Source: Xestospongia muta (Eukaryota; Porifera; Demospongiae; Haplosclerida; Petrosiidae). From it: a DNA stretch of 64,000 nt. Shown here one piece after another: positions 43,084 through 55,183 of the stretch (its first letter is position 1; every line of letters starts with the position of its first letter). The translations under genes and the position numbers were made by a program. Where the stretch lies: NCBI GenBank assembly GCA_963693285.1, contig OY848918.1:3539876-3603875 (forward strand). The letters run 5' to 3'. The notes beneath the pieces are model-generated. The model saw nothing but the letters and a program-made list of their open reading frames with translations, did not search any database and was not told where the DNA came from.

Positions 43084-43860
43084 ATGGTGGCTATAGTGAT
43101 AATTGGATGTCTTTTTCTTACAACTTTTGGATTTGCTGCAGGTCTAGAGAATGAAACAGAAATTTACCTAGTTCAAAATGCTACTGATGGTATTACAGAG
43201 CTTACTGTCAATGTTGAACTACCAGTAAGAATTATAATCATGTATTTACAAGTCCAACAATTAATAAACTTATTGATAACGTGATATAATCATTTGAGTG
43301 CATTTATTATCTATTTCTTTATTAAAGGGAGAGATTCGTTGGCATTCTGATAGTAGAGGCTCAGTTCAAATTATCATTACAAAATATGCTGAATCTATTA
43401 CTGCTGACATTGAACAAATTATAATAGAATTTCATCAAGATGATTCTGAATCAGTTATAGTAACAGCTACCATTAATCAGACATGGAATGCATCTGAGAC
43501 AAACTTATCCATATCTGTTGACATAGACATATATGTTCCAAGGTAAAAGATCTTTGTTACAAGAGATATTTAATATTAATTTTTAATTCATTGTAAAATT
43601 CATCAGTTAATTCAATTATTCAATTCATGGTCATTTAGATTGCATGGTGGCAAAATTAATAGATGCAAAGTAGTATGATATTTATATACTGTGGAGTTGA
43701 TAGATCATGTATCTAATTAGCATAATGAAGACTTTCAACCTCTAACGAAATACATTAGTCAGGACCTATAGAATTCATATGAGATAGCTACATACATGCA
43801 TGCATACATATATGCATATATACATATACACATACATACATACATACATACATATATGTG

Positions 43861-43918
<58 letters not shown>

Positions 43919-46900
43919 CACTGTAAAATTGATTGCCGATTGAACTGATATAATGGCAATATAATTACATTATGCAGGTAATAATTGTAAACTTATCATA
44001 TGCAAAATTATAGATAACACTGTTTTGATTGCTAATATACTATGGAATTGACAGTTTATGTGTAGCTATAGTTGTTAAAACTATGATTGTGTTTGTTCAT
44101 AGACAAAATTAGATGCTGGACTAGTTAGGGCTGTTACCATGGACTTTGTACATGTATTTTGTAGTACATTATTAGAAATTATCTATAAATTCACATCCAA
44201 ACTGTCAATTCCATAGTAATCTGCTTTTCAGTGTATTTTCTTGAAGTGTCCATGACCCAAATGTCATTTCATTGTTTATCTATAATTCATGTTTTAATAT
44301 AGAAACTTCTCCTTTAAAAATGTGTCATTAATCACTGTCAGAGGAAGTATTCAAGTTGACCACAAGTTGATTGATCTAGAAACACCACTTCAATGTTTTA
44401 GTGGCATTGTAAATACAGGTTCACACATTAAATAATATTGACCATATTCTAATCACAAATATTACAGAGTGTCCAGGTTGCTGTAGAGGTAATGGTAAAT
44501 GCATTAATGGAGAATGTCAGTGTGGTGTAGGTTATCGCAATGGAACAAATGACTGTGGTGAGTGCATGCATACACATATAGGTAATTGTAAAACTATAAT
44601 AAGTATATATATTAGTGTCTTCATCATGATCTATGATTCTCATTCAACAATAAACAAGATTAAAATTGCAAAAAATTAAACTAAGATTGTTATACAATGG
44701 TGCTTGTTCGAGTCATGTTGCATACAGTGGTGAAAACGTTGACAGAAAACATGTAGGATGTACAGGTGGTATTGTCCCAATAGATGTCCTGTCATAACTG
44801 CTAAGAGTAAAATTGTGATAGGTAACAAAGCAAAGTTGTGACAAGTATGCACCTGTTATGAGGATTCCTATGCAGCTTTTTGTTTACCATTACATAGTAA
44901 CTAAAGCTAATTTAAGATTATGAACAAATAATTGCCAAGTTCCTTAGTGCTAGGCAACTAATCTGAATGGTGCAGCAAATTTCACCTTAGTTTCAATATA
45001 TATATGTATATATGTAATTCGGTTGCACTTAGTAATGTGATAGTTGTTTTACTGGAACCTACAACTACAAGTATGTAAAAGCATGTGATCAGTTATGTTC
45101 ACATTGAATATGTTTGCTTGACGTAATAAACTTGAAGAAAGGAAAAAGCAGACGTATTTAAAACAATTTGAAAATGTGTATAAGACATCTAGAGCAGTGT
45201 TTAGGTGAATAAGATAAAAGACTAAGTTAGAAGCTAGGTATACAGAAATTATGCTACAAATGCTAAAGTTTACTTTATTGTGAACAGACTAAGAGATCAA
45301 AGTGACATTTGTCATGAAATCTAGCCTTTCATTGCATGAGGCAAATACTGTGTATCCATATATTTCCAGTATTAAATAATACATTAACACTGTAAAAAAT
45401 GTGTATACTCATATACCAAATACCCTGGTTACATGTAAGCTTTTATAAAAAATAAAATAATTTGACATCATTGGAAAGATCATCAGACATAAATGATTCA
45501 TACAATGCATATAGCTTTCCTAATATTTGTTCATTTGTATGTCATCTTATTTACAGGTGAACAGACTGAGACCACACTTAACCTTTTTACCAATCCTCTT
45601 GATCCAGTTATTATTGGTGCTAAAACACCATATGGAGATAATATTTATATGATTGGTGAAAAAGATTCAAATGGCAATCCCACAAAAGTTCAAAGATTTG
45701 AAGTAGTGGATTTAGATGGCAACTCTACTTTTACTAAACTTGATGAGAATGGTACAATAACTTCAGCTGTAGACTCAAGCGGCATGACAATGAACTTTAA
45801 ATGGGATTCTAACTACACTAGTGTAGAAGTCATCTTTGTTTTGCCAGACTCATCTCAACAAATTACCATTAATGTCGACCTCACTGATAATACTACTTTG
45901 GACTTAGAAGATGAATTTTATGACAAACGAAGTGTTGATGACAATGAAATAAAAAAAGAAAGACAATACTCTCATGTAAACTATGTTGAAAAAAAAGTTA
46001 GATCAAAGAGAGACAGAGCAAATTTTGCACGTGTTTCCATTAATGTCTCATCATGTAGACAACCAGAACCAAATGCTATTGTCAAAGCAGATGCTTCATT
46101 TGATGATTCTACTACCAGATACACCGCAGTTGCATCTGATACATCAGGTCTCTACTATATATATATTCCAACAATAGCATCCTCTACAATTGGTGAGACT
46201 ATAGGAGAAGTCTGCAGTGCTATTGAAATGGTCTTAGATAAAGTCTGTAGCTGGTATGGTAAAATAAAAAAGTTTACAAAGAAATTTTTTAAGCACAGCG
46301 TAGAAAAACTTGTTTGTAATTATCTTGTTAAAGGTATTAAACTGGTAGTTCCCCAACTAAGATTGATACCTGTTAAAAGATTTTGCAAGGCCATCTTTAA
46401 AGGAGTCGACTATTACTGTGACAAAATCAATGCACCAATTTTTCCTGGAGTAATAGACAAGAAAAAGAGTGAGTTGATCTGTGAACTTATTACTGATTAC
46501 ACTGATAATGTAATTGACTTCTTCAGAGATACTGATGTTAGTCTTACTCCATTTGCCATCTTTCCTGCTGGTCACATTGTTACTGGTTCCAGTAAGGTTC
46601 TTACTTTACCACCTGGATCAAGTGTTGTATCAACTACCTTTACAATTGATGATGGTACTTCACTCCAGATTACCTGTTTGACAGTAGTTCCAGCTGATCC
46701 TGATCCACTTGAAGATTATAATGTTACTGTAAAATATGAATGTTACACTTCTTTAACGATTGTCCAGATGTCAATAAACGGAACAGATGGGTACACAGAC
46801 ACAAATTGGTGTTCTAGAGGGCCATCTTGTATCTTGAACGTTCCAGGTGCAGAAGCTCTTGTCCAAGACACAGTTACTGTAAGAATCTTTGACCCTTTCA

Positions 46901-46938
46901 GTCCAACCATTACTCTTAAGGCATTCATAATATTCTGA
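43084..46938 (+). CDS. secreted EGF-containing protein of unrecognised family, 5 exons, 647 aa
   Basis: Exons 43084-43224, 43328-43542, 44303-44418, 44468-44557, 45557-46938; total 1944 nt, GT-AG throughout. Signal peptide 1-19 (CLFLTTFGFAA). Residues 20-157 form a beta-rich region repeating acidic and Ile/Val stretches (GSVQIIITKYAES, ISVDIDIYVPR). An EGF-like module at 158-187 (CPGCCRGNGKCINGECQCGVGY) lies in its own exon. Exon 5 encodes a Thr/Asp-rich beta region, a dibasic furin-type site RSKR at 336-339, a beta-sandwich-like stretch (SCRQPEPNAIVKADASFDD), a helical part with five Cys (CSAIEMVL, CSWYGKIKK, CNYLVKG, CKAIFKG, CDKINAP), and a C-terminal Ig-like beta region. No second membrane segment. 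I do not recognise the family; a processed extracellular protein is inferred. Confidence 0.82.
43860..43906. repeat. (AT)n microsatellite with ATACATAT flank
   Basis: Run of about 20 AT units in intron 2 of the gene at 43084, preceded by CATACATACATACATA from 43796. Confidence 0.95.
43918..44233. repeat. possible foldback MITE in intron 2
   Basis: Begins CACTGTAAAATTGATTG and ends with the complement of TACACTGAAAAGCAGATTAC. CTATGGAATTGACAGTTT at ~44039 is inverted at ~44199. The start resembles the MITE at 16270. No empty site is available here. Confidence 0.45.
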
Positions 46939-47109
46939 ATGTCATTATTACAAAGCTACAAAATATAAAACAGAACTTTAGTTTTATCTTAGCATAGTTT
47001 TATTGTTAGATGTGATAATTGTTTCTTTTAGTAGAAGTTTTCTGCTGATAAACTTTAACTTTGTTCTTGTTACAGAACATTAATTTTTAAAAAATAACAA
47101 TTGACTTAC

Positions 47110-47670
47110 AACTAATAGATTATGTTTACCATCTGTATATGGTGGATAATTTGGTAATGAGAATAACAACTTTTAACAATATCTCTGTGAATAACAATAT
47201 AGTGGTCAGTTATTGCTATATACAATCTTTAAACAGATTGCTATCCAGTATGTATTATGAATTTGTTCAATATACAGGCAAGCAACTTATTCAATGTATG
47301 TTAAGAATACATTTATTATAATAGAAACTTTTCTTCATTTTTATATCATATTTCTCCTTTACCTGGTAGTAATTCTAATTGTCCAGGAGATTGTGCTATC
47401 CCTAACTGTTTAACCTGTTATTATTCATATAATGAGCTTCCTTCTCGAATACCATCATCATGTCCTCAGCAATGCAATATGAATAATAAGAAAACTGATG
47501 AGAATTGTATGACAAAACGGGGTCATTACATAATACAGAATCAGCGAGTGGTACATGTTATAATAATTTTAATATATTATATAATTAACTATAGGTGTTA
47601 GTTATCTCATGAAAGAAATGATGATATTTTATTGTTGGGTTCATCAACGTCCTCAGTTTAAATGTTTAAA
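47110..47670 (+). pseudogene. 3' end of the mosaic gene, duplicated and decayed
   Basis: Matches the last three exons of the gene at 37460 (AGATTATGTTTACCATCTGT for Kunitz 3, then GGTAGTAATTCTAATTGTCC and the terminal cysteine codons) with several stops and frame changes. The similarity runs on into the 3' flank (GACATGCCCACTAGTCTACC at 47810 and 41588), so this was a genomic duplication. Confidence 0.85.
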
Positions 47671-47689
47671 TGTTCAATGTATCTTAGTC

Positions 47690-48471
47690 CACATTAAATA
47701 ATATTCTTATTGCCATTTTGTATAATAACATAATAAGAATGACACAAGTAACTAGCGCTGTACCTACAATATATCAATATATGTACTAGTTCATACCAGT
47801 ATTAGAACTGACATGCCCACTAGTCTACCTGTGTAGCATAAACAACAATGACAACATTCTCATATTGAGGTATAACTTATTGAGCAATAGTATTGTTTGT
47901 GGATTAATAGTGATGGTACAGTATCTACAATGGATAATACCATTTACAAACTATTCCCACTGTTAGTATTATCTTGTCTCAGTGACTTAGTTCTTCTTAT
48001 CCAACATATCACTATATGTACTAGTACAGTACATACGAGTATTAAACTGACACTCCCACTAGACTACCAATAATATTATAATAATATAATAGATGATATA
48101 GTACATATAGGGTATATGATATATGATTGAATTATAATGTCATGTGTACATGCCAATATTTTGTAAAACTTACCAGTTGATATACACTCTTATGTTTTTT
48201 CTTCTAATAAAACATTCTAGTAATATAATTATGTATAAGGATTATATATTTAATATTCATAGAATATTTGATGACATCATTAATGAAAATCAACATACTA
48301 TAACTATATTTATAAATACCATATATAGTAGAAAATGTTGCATTATTTGCAAACTCTATTTGATGTTTTTCTCACGAATCATATTGTTTTATGTGGAATG
48401 TTTAAAACAATGGAATTTATATTCTTCTTCACTTTATTATTATTTTCATGAACCTTTGCTAATACCTACAG
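47690..48471. other. duplicated 3' flank and intergenic DNA
   Basis: 47690-47890 matches 41520-41690. 48220-48450 matches 54430-54640 (GATGACATCATTAATAAAAATC region) and carries no recognised coding exon in spite of an open frame. Confidence 0.6.
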
Positions 48472-50252
48472 AGTGTCCAAGATGCTGTAGTAGTAATGGT
48501 AAATGTATCAACGGAAAATGTCAATGTGGTATAGGTTATTGCAATGGGACGAGTGATTGTGGTAAGTGATTAATTGTTAATTTTTTATATAGTATTCTCA
48601 GTGTACAATGGTCATTTATTAATAAGTAATACCATGTACTGTCCTAGGTGAGATGGTGCATGGTTAGGGTGATGCAACTTGTAAATAATTTTAAGAATAC
48701 CTATTATACTAGTGCATTTAATTTTGGCAAGTTAAATCCATTGGTTTGTTGGATAAAATCAGTACAATAAATTAATACTACACCAGCTCAAGTAGAAAGC
48801 ATGCAATTTATATTATAAAAATGACATTGTTCTTAATATACAAATCCTGTGTATTTACAGATAAACAGACTGAGACCACACTTAACCTTTTTTATCAATC
48901 CTCTTGATCCAGTTATTATTGGTGCTAAAACACCAGATGGAGATAATATTTATATGATTGGGGGAAAAGATTCAAATGGCAATCCCACAAAAGTTCAAAG
49001 ATTTGAAGTAGTAGATTTAGATGGCAACTCTACTTTTACTGAACTTGATGAGAATGGTACTATAGCTTCAGCTGTAGACTCAAGTGGCATGACAATGAGA
49101 TTTAAATGGGATTCCAACTACACCAGTGTACAGGTCACTCTCGTTTTGCCAGACTTATCTCAACAAATTACCATTAATGTGGACCTCACTGATAATACTA
49201 CAAATGCTACTTTGGGCTTAGAAGATGAACTATTTGACAAACGAAGTGTTGATGACAATGAAATGGCACAGAAAAGACAATAATCTCATGTGAAATATGC
49301 TGAAAAAAAAGTTAGATCAAAGAGAGACACAACAAATTCTGCACGTGTTTCCATTAATGTCTTATCTTGTGGACAACCAGAACCAAATGCTATTGTCCAA
49401 GCAGATGCTTCATTTGATGATTCTACTACCAGATACACTGCAGTTGCATCTGATACATCAGGTCTCTACTATATATATATTCCAACAGTAGCATCCTCTA
49501 CAATTGGTAAGAATATAGGAGAAGTCTGCAGTGCTGTTGAAATGGTCTTAGATGAAGCCTGTAGTTGGTATGGTAAAGTAAAAAAGTATACAAGTTATTT
49601 TACTAAGCACAGTGTAGACAAACTCATCTGTTATTATCTTGGTAATGGTATTAAATTTGCAATTCCCCAACTAAGGTTGATACCTGTTTACAAATTTTGC
49701 AAGGCCATCTTTAAAGCAGCCAATTACTACTGTGACAAAATCAATGCCCCAATTGTGTCTGGAGTAATAGACAAGAAAAAGAGCGAGTTGATCTGCGAAC
49801 TTATTACTGATTACACTGATAATGCAATTGACTTCTTCAGAGATACTGACGTTAGTCTTACTCCATTTGCCATCTTTCCTGCTGGTCACACTGTTACTGG
49901 TTCCAGTAAGGCTCTTTCTTTACCACCTGGATCAAGCGTTGTATCAACTACCTTTACAATTGATGATGGTACTTCACTCCAGATCACCAGTTTGACAGTA
50001 GTACCTGCTGATCCCGATCCAGGACAAAATTATGTTGTTACTGTACGATATGAATGTTACACATCCTCTACGAGTGTCGTGATGTCAATAGTGGGAACAG
50101 ATGGTTACACAGATACAACTGGGTGTTCTGGAGGGCCATCTTGTATCCTGAATGTTCCAGGTGCAGTAGCTCTTGTCCAAGACACAGTTACTGTAAGAAT
50201 CTCTGACCCTTCTAGTCCAACCATTACTCGTACAGCATTCATAGTATTCTGA
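48472..50252 (+). pseudogene. partial, broken copy of the EGF-family gene (exons 4-5)
   Basis: The EGF exon (48472-48561) has its acceptor and GTAAGT donor. The last exon (from 48861) has an extra T in CTTAACCTTTTTT that shifts the frame, and a TAA at 49281-49283 replaces the Glu codon found in the other copies (QKRQ-stop-SHVKYAEKK). Exons 1-3 are missing upstream. The rest to 50252 is open and very close to the gene at 55184, keeping the RSKR site. It lies at the head of the left unit of the ~7.6-kb tandem duplication. Confidence 0.85.
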
Positions 50253-50819
50253 TTTTGAATGTCACTACGAGGCTGCAAAATCTAAAACAGAACTTTACTT
50301 TTGGCTTAGCATAATTTTATTGTTAGTTGTAAAAGTTGTAGTAGATGATTTCTGCTGATAAACTTTAGCTTTGTTACGTTCCTTAGCTACTAAAATATTA
50401 GCACTTATAAATCTTTTTAAAATAATTAACAATAGACTTGCTGTTAACATTATATTTTATTGGAGCGCTTGTTCCTCAGGTGACAATAAATTTGACATCA
50501 CATTAATTACTATTGTGTATGGTCAACTACAAATATATTAGTTAAGACAGATCAGATGATGCAATCACGTAATTAGTGAGAAAAGTCTAACATGTTTTAA
50601 AAGAAAATACTTGAAATAGTACATATACATGCACACAGTATCAAAGTAGTCAATTATTGTCTGATAACAATTTAATGAATCACCTCTTTCATTGTCTTCC
50701 TTGTGTCTTCTTTCTGTTCAGTAATAAAATTTTTATTATTGTAAGAATATAGAATAAATGTCATACTTCAAATGTATTATGTTCTATTGACATGCATATG
50801 TGATCATTAAACTTATCTT

Positions 50820-51030
50820 AATATCCCACATGTTAAGTGTAAGTTAGATATATGTGGTGGATGCTAGGCAGGATTCTATCTAAATGATACTGAAGTAACA
50901 GATGAGTGAAGTAAGTATTGTACTAATATACTGACCACATATGCTGTTGCCTCATTCTGTCTCTTGTAGTGTCATGTGAGGCAAGAGGAAAAATCTTTAA
51001 ACCATGTGGTAGATCATGTTCTCCACTGTA
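50820..51030 (+). pseudogene. mosaic-gene exon 8-9 relic
   Basis: AAGTGTAAGTTAGATATATG (KCKLDICGG) then GATGCTAGGCAGG with a stop in place of the CQ codons, FYLNDTEVTDE, a stop, an intron-like gap and TCATGTGAGGCAAGAGG (SCEARG) ending in a premature TAA. Duplicated at 58440-58670. Confidence 0.85.
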
Positions 51031-51191
51031 AGTAACATTGATGATATAACCAGGTATTGATATATCAGAGAGAATGGAGGAGACCAGGAACAATTTATAT
51101 ACTGACTTTGTACGTGACATATCAAGTTGTGACAGCAGCTAGTTGACCTAATGAGAGGAGATATAATGACATATATCAGAGAACGTGTTAC

Positions 51192-51612
51192 CTTGTATTC
51201 TCAGAGTGGATTCATCAAGGTTAAAATAATCATTGCTATTCACAGACCTTGCAGCAATACATCTCATTATTGTATTGTTATAAATATCAAGGATATCCAG
51301 GTATGGTAAGATTAGACTATTGTGATCCATCTTCACTTGTAACAATACCAAATTGAATAATGTCATTATTAGCAGATCTTATTCCATCAACAAGCCAAGT
51401 AACAGTCACACCAGTATGATCCACTAAACATTGGTAATGTGCTGTTTGATAGACTCCAATGTTAGGAGATGGAACAAATATGAACTGAACAGCTATATAA
51501 TAAAACTAAATAAAATAGTACATTAGTTTTAATATAATCATGCCTGTACATTTTAATATATTAGATACTAACAATATCAGTAGTAGCCATGTTATCTTCA
51601 CTATAGATCCAT
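51192..51612 (-). pseudogene. inverted copy of mosaic-gene exons 1-2 (signal peptide and Ig)
   Basis: On - the start ATGGATCTA matches the mosaic signal exon but runs into TAG at the next codon. The Ig exon (NIGVYQ, HYQC, TVTWLVDG) contains TAG and TGA codons (GGATCACAATAGTC, TATCCTTGATAT), then a normal donor. The intron between the exons is kept, so it is a genomic copy. Confidence 0.88.
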
Positions 51613-51816
51613 CTTACAAATGATAGTGATAGACTGGTGATTAAAGTATATAGTATATCTTATATAATTTGAATAAATTCATTTTGTTTATTTTAAAATA
51701 AACATTTATGTACAACTGGTAGTATTACCTGACTCAAACTATTCCTTACAATCTATTACCACTGACAGATGATGTAGGTATAATAATAAAATATAGACAA
51801 TAGATACTTATCTTAC

Positions 51817-52112
51817 GTGGACAAGAACTAGGTCTTGTAGATGGACAAAGGATAAACCTAGTGAGGTCATTATCTTTTAAATGAAATCTTTTTCCCCTGA
51901 TACTGGATATACTACAGCATTGTTCATAAAGAGAGAGTCCATGTTATATTATGGTATATGTATATTGACAGACAATGTTGAGTCAACTTGAGCAAAGGCA
52001 TACCACATTTGACAAATGATCAAAATGGCTATGACAACAAACATTTTTGAAGATTTCCCTCCAAATTGCAAGTTGTAAGAAAAAGGCATCCAAATGTCAC
52101 TATAACCGCCAT
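51817..52112 (-). pseudogene. inverted fused fragment of the EGF-family gene
   Basis: On - it opens with an ATGGCGGTTATAGTGAC signal-exon start, jumps at TTTGGA into the hydrophobic part of exon 2 (TGTTTGTTGTCATAG, ATTTGTCAAATGTGGTATGC), continues to TCTGTCAATATA, then runs into an open stretch (LYEQCCSISSIRGKRFH, FILCPSTRPSSCP) ending at a donor-like GTAAGATAAG. The first part is out of frame. The last part could be an unrecognised exon. Confidence 0.65.
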
Positions 52113-52261
52113 TGCACAGCAATCAATGTCCAACCCAAACTTGTCAAGTAGATTAATGATATTAATATCATGTAATCAGCAATATGAATAATTCACCACT
52201 TGGTCAGCTGCTGCAGAGTAGACATTAGATTTTCAATACTTTATCTTCTTGAATCAGTGTT

Positions 52262-52310
52262 ATTGTTCTTTATTTAAGCTTAAGCACACACACAACCTTA
52301 GACAAATCAT
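52262..52310 (+). pseudogene. GGH exon-1 relic
   Basis: GTTCTTTATTTAAGCTTAAG then AACCTTAGACAAATCATAGG and TATG: the LLFF...NLRPIIG end of GGH exon 1 with its donor, carrying stops. Paired copy at 59878. Confidence 0.65.
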
Positions 52311-52772
52311 AGGTATGTTTGCCAATCTTGCTCATTCACCTTAAACAAAGTTAACTACGCTCTCAGCCTCAAAGAAAACAGCTAGAGGTCAATACTTTTT
52401 GAAGAATCCCATATATCAAATAAGTCGAGTCTGTTGCTGGACAACAAGTTTTCAATAGATAATAATTTTGGTGTGGTCAATGCATGTCTTGTGATTTGGC
52501 TATAGTTATTATTTTGGGTGCAAAAGCCAGTAAAACAATTACTTGACTGTTAACAGGATGTCAATAGTTCAAGTTTGCTGTGTTTTAATTTTGATAAAAT
52601 TTTGAGCTCTTAGTCTAGTGTAGTCAGTGTAATCATAAAATAACAATGCCTTAGTATTATAAACTATGTCATTATGTCATTATTTAAATTAACTGCATGC
52701 ATCAATATCAGGAGTGGTGTGTCATTATGTGTGTTATGTTCATCTCCTGTTAATCTACTAACATATAATGTT

Positions 52773-53106
52773 TTAGTCTCGTCCCCAGACCTACTCGCAA
52801 GCTAATGTAGGTCTGGTCACACGGCTTGACTTTTGTGTCCCCAGTAAGGAATGTGGCGCGGGTGTTGGTATGCAATTAGAGGTAGTGTGAAATATGAATA
52901 TTATCAAATTGAAGTGTTAAAGCTGATTTAATGAAGAGTAGCCATGCATTCGCTTTCACACATACTTCAATTTGATAATATTCATATTTCACACTACCTC
53001 TAATTGCATACCAACACCCGCGCCACATTCGTTACTGGGGACACAAAAGTCAAGCCGTGTGACCAGGCCTACTTTAGCTTGCGAGTAGGTCTGGGGACGA
53101 GAGTAA
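52773..53106. mobile_element. 334-bp foldback element, near-complete palindrome
   Basis: Starts TTAGTCTCGTCCCCAGACCT and ends with its complement. The interior is also palindromic: GTGTCCCCAGTAA..., GGCGCGGGTGTTGGTATGC and ATTAGAGGTAGTGTGAAATA are repeated inverted around a ~50-bp centre (GCTGATTTAATGAAGAGTAG). Flanks share ATAATGT. Same termini as the 58-bp palindrome at 30553, whose 8-bp TSD suggests hAT-type mobilisation. Confidence 0.85.
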
Positions 53107-53212
53107 TAATGTCTTTGTTATGCAATAGTGCTTATTGAAGTCAATTGACAAAAGACATGTAGGATGTACATGTGGTATTGTCCCAATAGATTTCATGTCA
53201 TAGCTGCTAAGA

Positions 53213-53610
53213 ATAAAATTGTGATAGGTAACAAAGCAAATCTATGACAATCATGTATTCCCTTGTGAGGCTATAATGATACAAATTGCATGATATATGG
53301 ACCAAGTACAGTTGTTATATTATGTATGTGTACTATTTTATTAGAGTAAGATTGTGATAGGTTACAAAACAAAGCTATGACAAGCATGTATTTCATTGTG
53401 AGGCTATAATGATATAAATCTCATGATATATGGACCAAGTACAGTTGTTTTATTATGTATGTGTACTATTTTATTAGAGTAAAATTGTGATAGGTTACGA
53501 AGCAAAGCTATGACAAGCATGTATTCCATTGTGAGGCTATAATGATGTAAATTATATATGGACCAAGTACAGTTGTTATATTATGTATGTGTACTATTTT
53601 AGTAGATGCA
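53213..53610. repeat. 132-bp tandem repeat, three units
   Basis: Each unit contains AATTGTGATAGGTTAC, GCTATGACAAGCATGTAT, ATATATGGACCAAGTACAG and ATGTATGTGTACTATTTTA. A diverged single copy of the unit start lies at ~44808. Duplicated at 60830-61225. Confidence 0.9.
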
Positions 53611-53961
53611 AACATCATAAATAATAGTCTATGAAAGAGTATGTATGCATATGTCATTGCATACATAAGCTAGTTACCATAAGTCACTCACTCTACAGTA
53701 TAATACAGTATACAGATCAGTCATTTAGCCAATCAGTTTTAACAGTGTGACAGAGTGAACAACTATACACATGGTACTTGTTCCATCATGTCTATGTAAT
53801 ATTTTTATGCACATGATAATAACCCACAGCTAGCAGATGTGTCTATGTATATACCATTTGCTGTACGTATGAAGGAAGTTTATATTCCTTAAGCTCTATA
53901 ATACTTTAGTACATTACAGAGAGTGCATAATTACTATTATAGTATATACATATGCTATAGA

Positions 53962-54415
53962 CAGGCTTGTTGTAATTCTAATTTTAATCATTAATGATTA
54001 GCAATCATTAGCTGATTCAAGATAATTCTAATTCTAATTTCAATTTAAGATATTCTTTCAATTTAATTCTAATCTAATTTAATCAACAAAAATTTTTCTA
54101 GTTTTAAGTAATTTTAATTATTGATTAAATCTGTGAATGTGTTGAATGCAATATCTTTTATTAAGCATAGTGTAAAAAGGATTTACACCTGATTGGGTAC
54201 ACTCTTAGTCACTCCCATGATATCAGCAGCCATGCTGGAAATATTCTATGCCCGGACAGATCATGTCTAAAACCAAACAACTTTGAACAATTGGTTTTTC
54301 TAAAAGTAAATTCAGAACTTCTGTAACTAATTAAACTATGAATTCAAAAAAATTAATTCTAATTTTAATGATTATTTTCTGAAAAAAAATCAAGTATTTC
54401 TAATTTTAGTCATTA
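53962..54415 (+). mobile_element. hAT-like element, right end lost
   Basis: Begins CAGGCTTGTTGTAATTC after GCTATAGA, as the complete copy at 61631 does, and shares its transposase-like remnant (CATGCTGGAAATATTCTATG). Near 54415 it breaks off into the sequence upstream of the next EGF-family gene, at the join between the two duplication units. Confidence 0.8.
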
Positions 54416-54429
54416 AAATATAACATATG

Positions 54430-54950
54430 TATGTATAAGGGTTATATTCATAAAATATTTGATGACATCATTAATAAAAATCAACATACTATAACTATTT
54501 TTATAAATACCATATATAGTAGAAAATGTTGCATCATTTGCAAACTCTATTTGATGTTTTTCTCACAAATCATATTGTTTTATGTGGAATGTTTAAAACA
54601 ATGCAATTCATATTCTTCTTCACTTTATTATTATTTTATCACACTATATTCAGTTACCATAGATGTAAGCACACTCAACACTATTATTGATCGCTGCTTT
54701 ATCAGACCAAATGCAACACATGTGTTCATCTCTAGTTCAGTAGTAGGTAGTGTATTAGTGATCATATCAACATTCTCATTATATTGGTAAGGACAGACAC
54801 AAGATTGACAATTTGTCAAGCAGCAGATTCGATTTATTTGATATGTAAATTGCTTCAGTAAGTTTGACCTCTAGCAGTCTAGCTGTTTCTCTGAGATTGA
54901 GACCATAGTTAATTTTGTACAAATCAAACACAATAGGACAAGGTTAGCAA
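54430..54950. other. intergenic, copy of 48220-48450 and unclassified DNA
   Basis: The first ~210 bp repeat 48220-48450. The remainder has no recognised exon. Confidence 0.5.
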
Positions 54951-55021
54951 ACAGATTTATCATTGATCTGAGGTTGTGTGTGCATTAAGCTAAAGTAAAG
55001 AACAATAACATCTGTTTCATG
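54950..55021 (-). pseudogene. GGH exon-1 relic, inverted
   Basis: On - it reads MKQMLLFFTLA then a stop, and further NLRS, paralleling [11 protein letters not shown]...NLRP of GGH exon 1. Confidence 0.7.
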
Positions 55022-55183
55022 TAAATATTGCATTAAAAAACATAATAGCTACTCTGCAGTTTGTGATACTGCTGAGTTATGAATATTCATATTACAATTG
55101 CACACAAATCGATTACGTATTTATATCCTTTAGCATACTTGTTGTAGCCTGATAACTTTTGGCTGGGCAATAATTGCTGCACA

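Larger units (their letters stand above)
48861..54415. repeat. tandem segmental duplication, left unit
   Basis: Matches 56486-62100 in order at an offset of about 7.62-7.67 kb: EGF-family last exon, mosaic-gene relics, inverted Ig exon copies, GGH exon-1 relic, foldback element, 132-bp tandem repeats and hAT remnant. Differences are scattered point changes and small indels. Confidence 0.88.

Noticed and set aside
45983..46177. 64-aa ORF repeated at 49297 and 56922
   Set aside because: Alternative frame of the conserved last exon of the EGF family.
48144..48569. 141-aa ORF as an N-terminal exon of the EGF-family copy
   Set aside because: Only its last ~30 codons (the EGF exon) have similarity; the rest is a repeat also at 54430 with no matching protein in the intact gene.
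54431..54790. 119-aa ORF
   Set aside because: Same repeat without the EGF exon; translation is compositionally biased and not conserved in frame.
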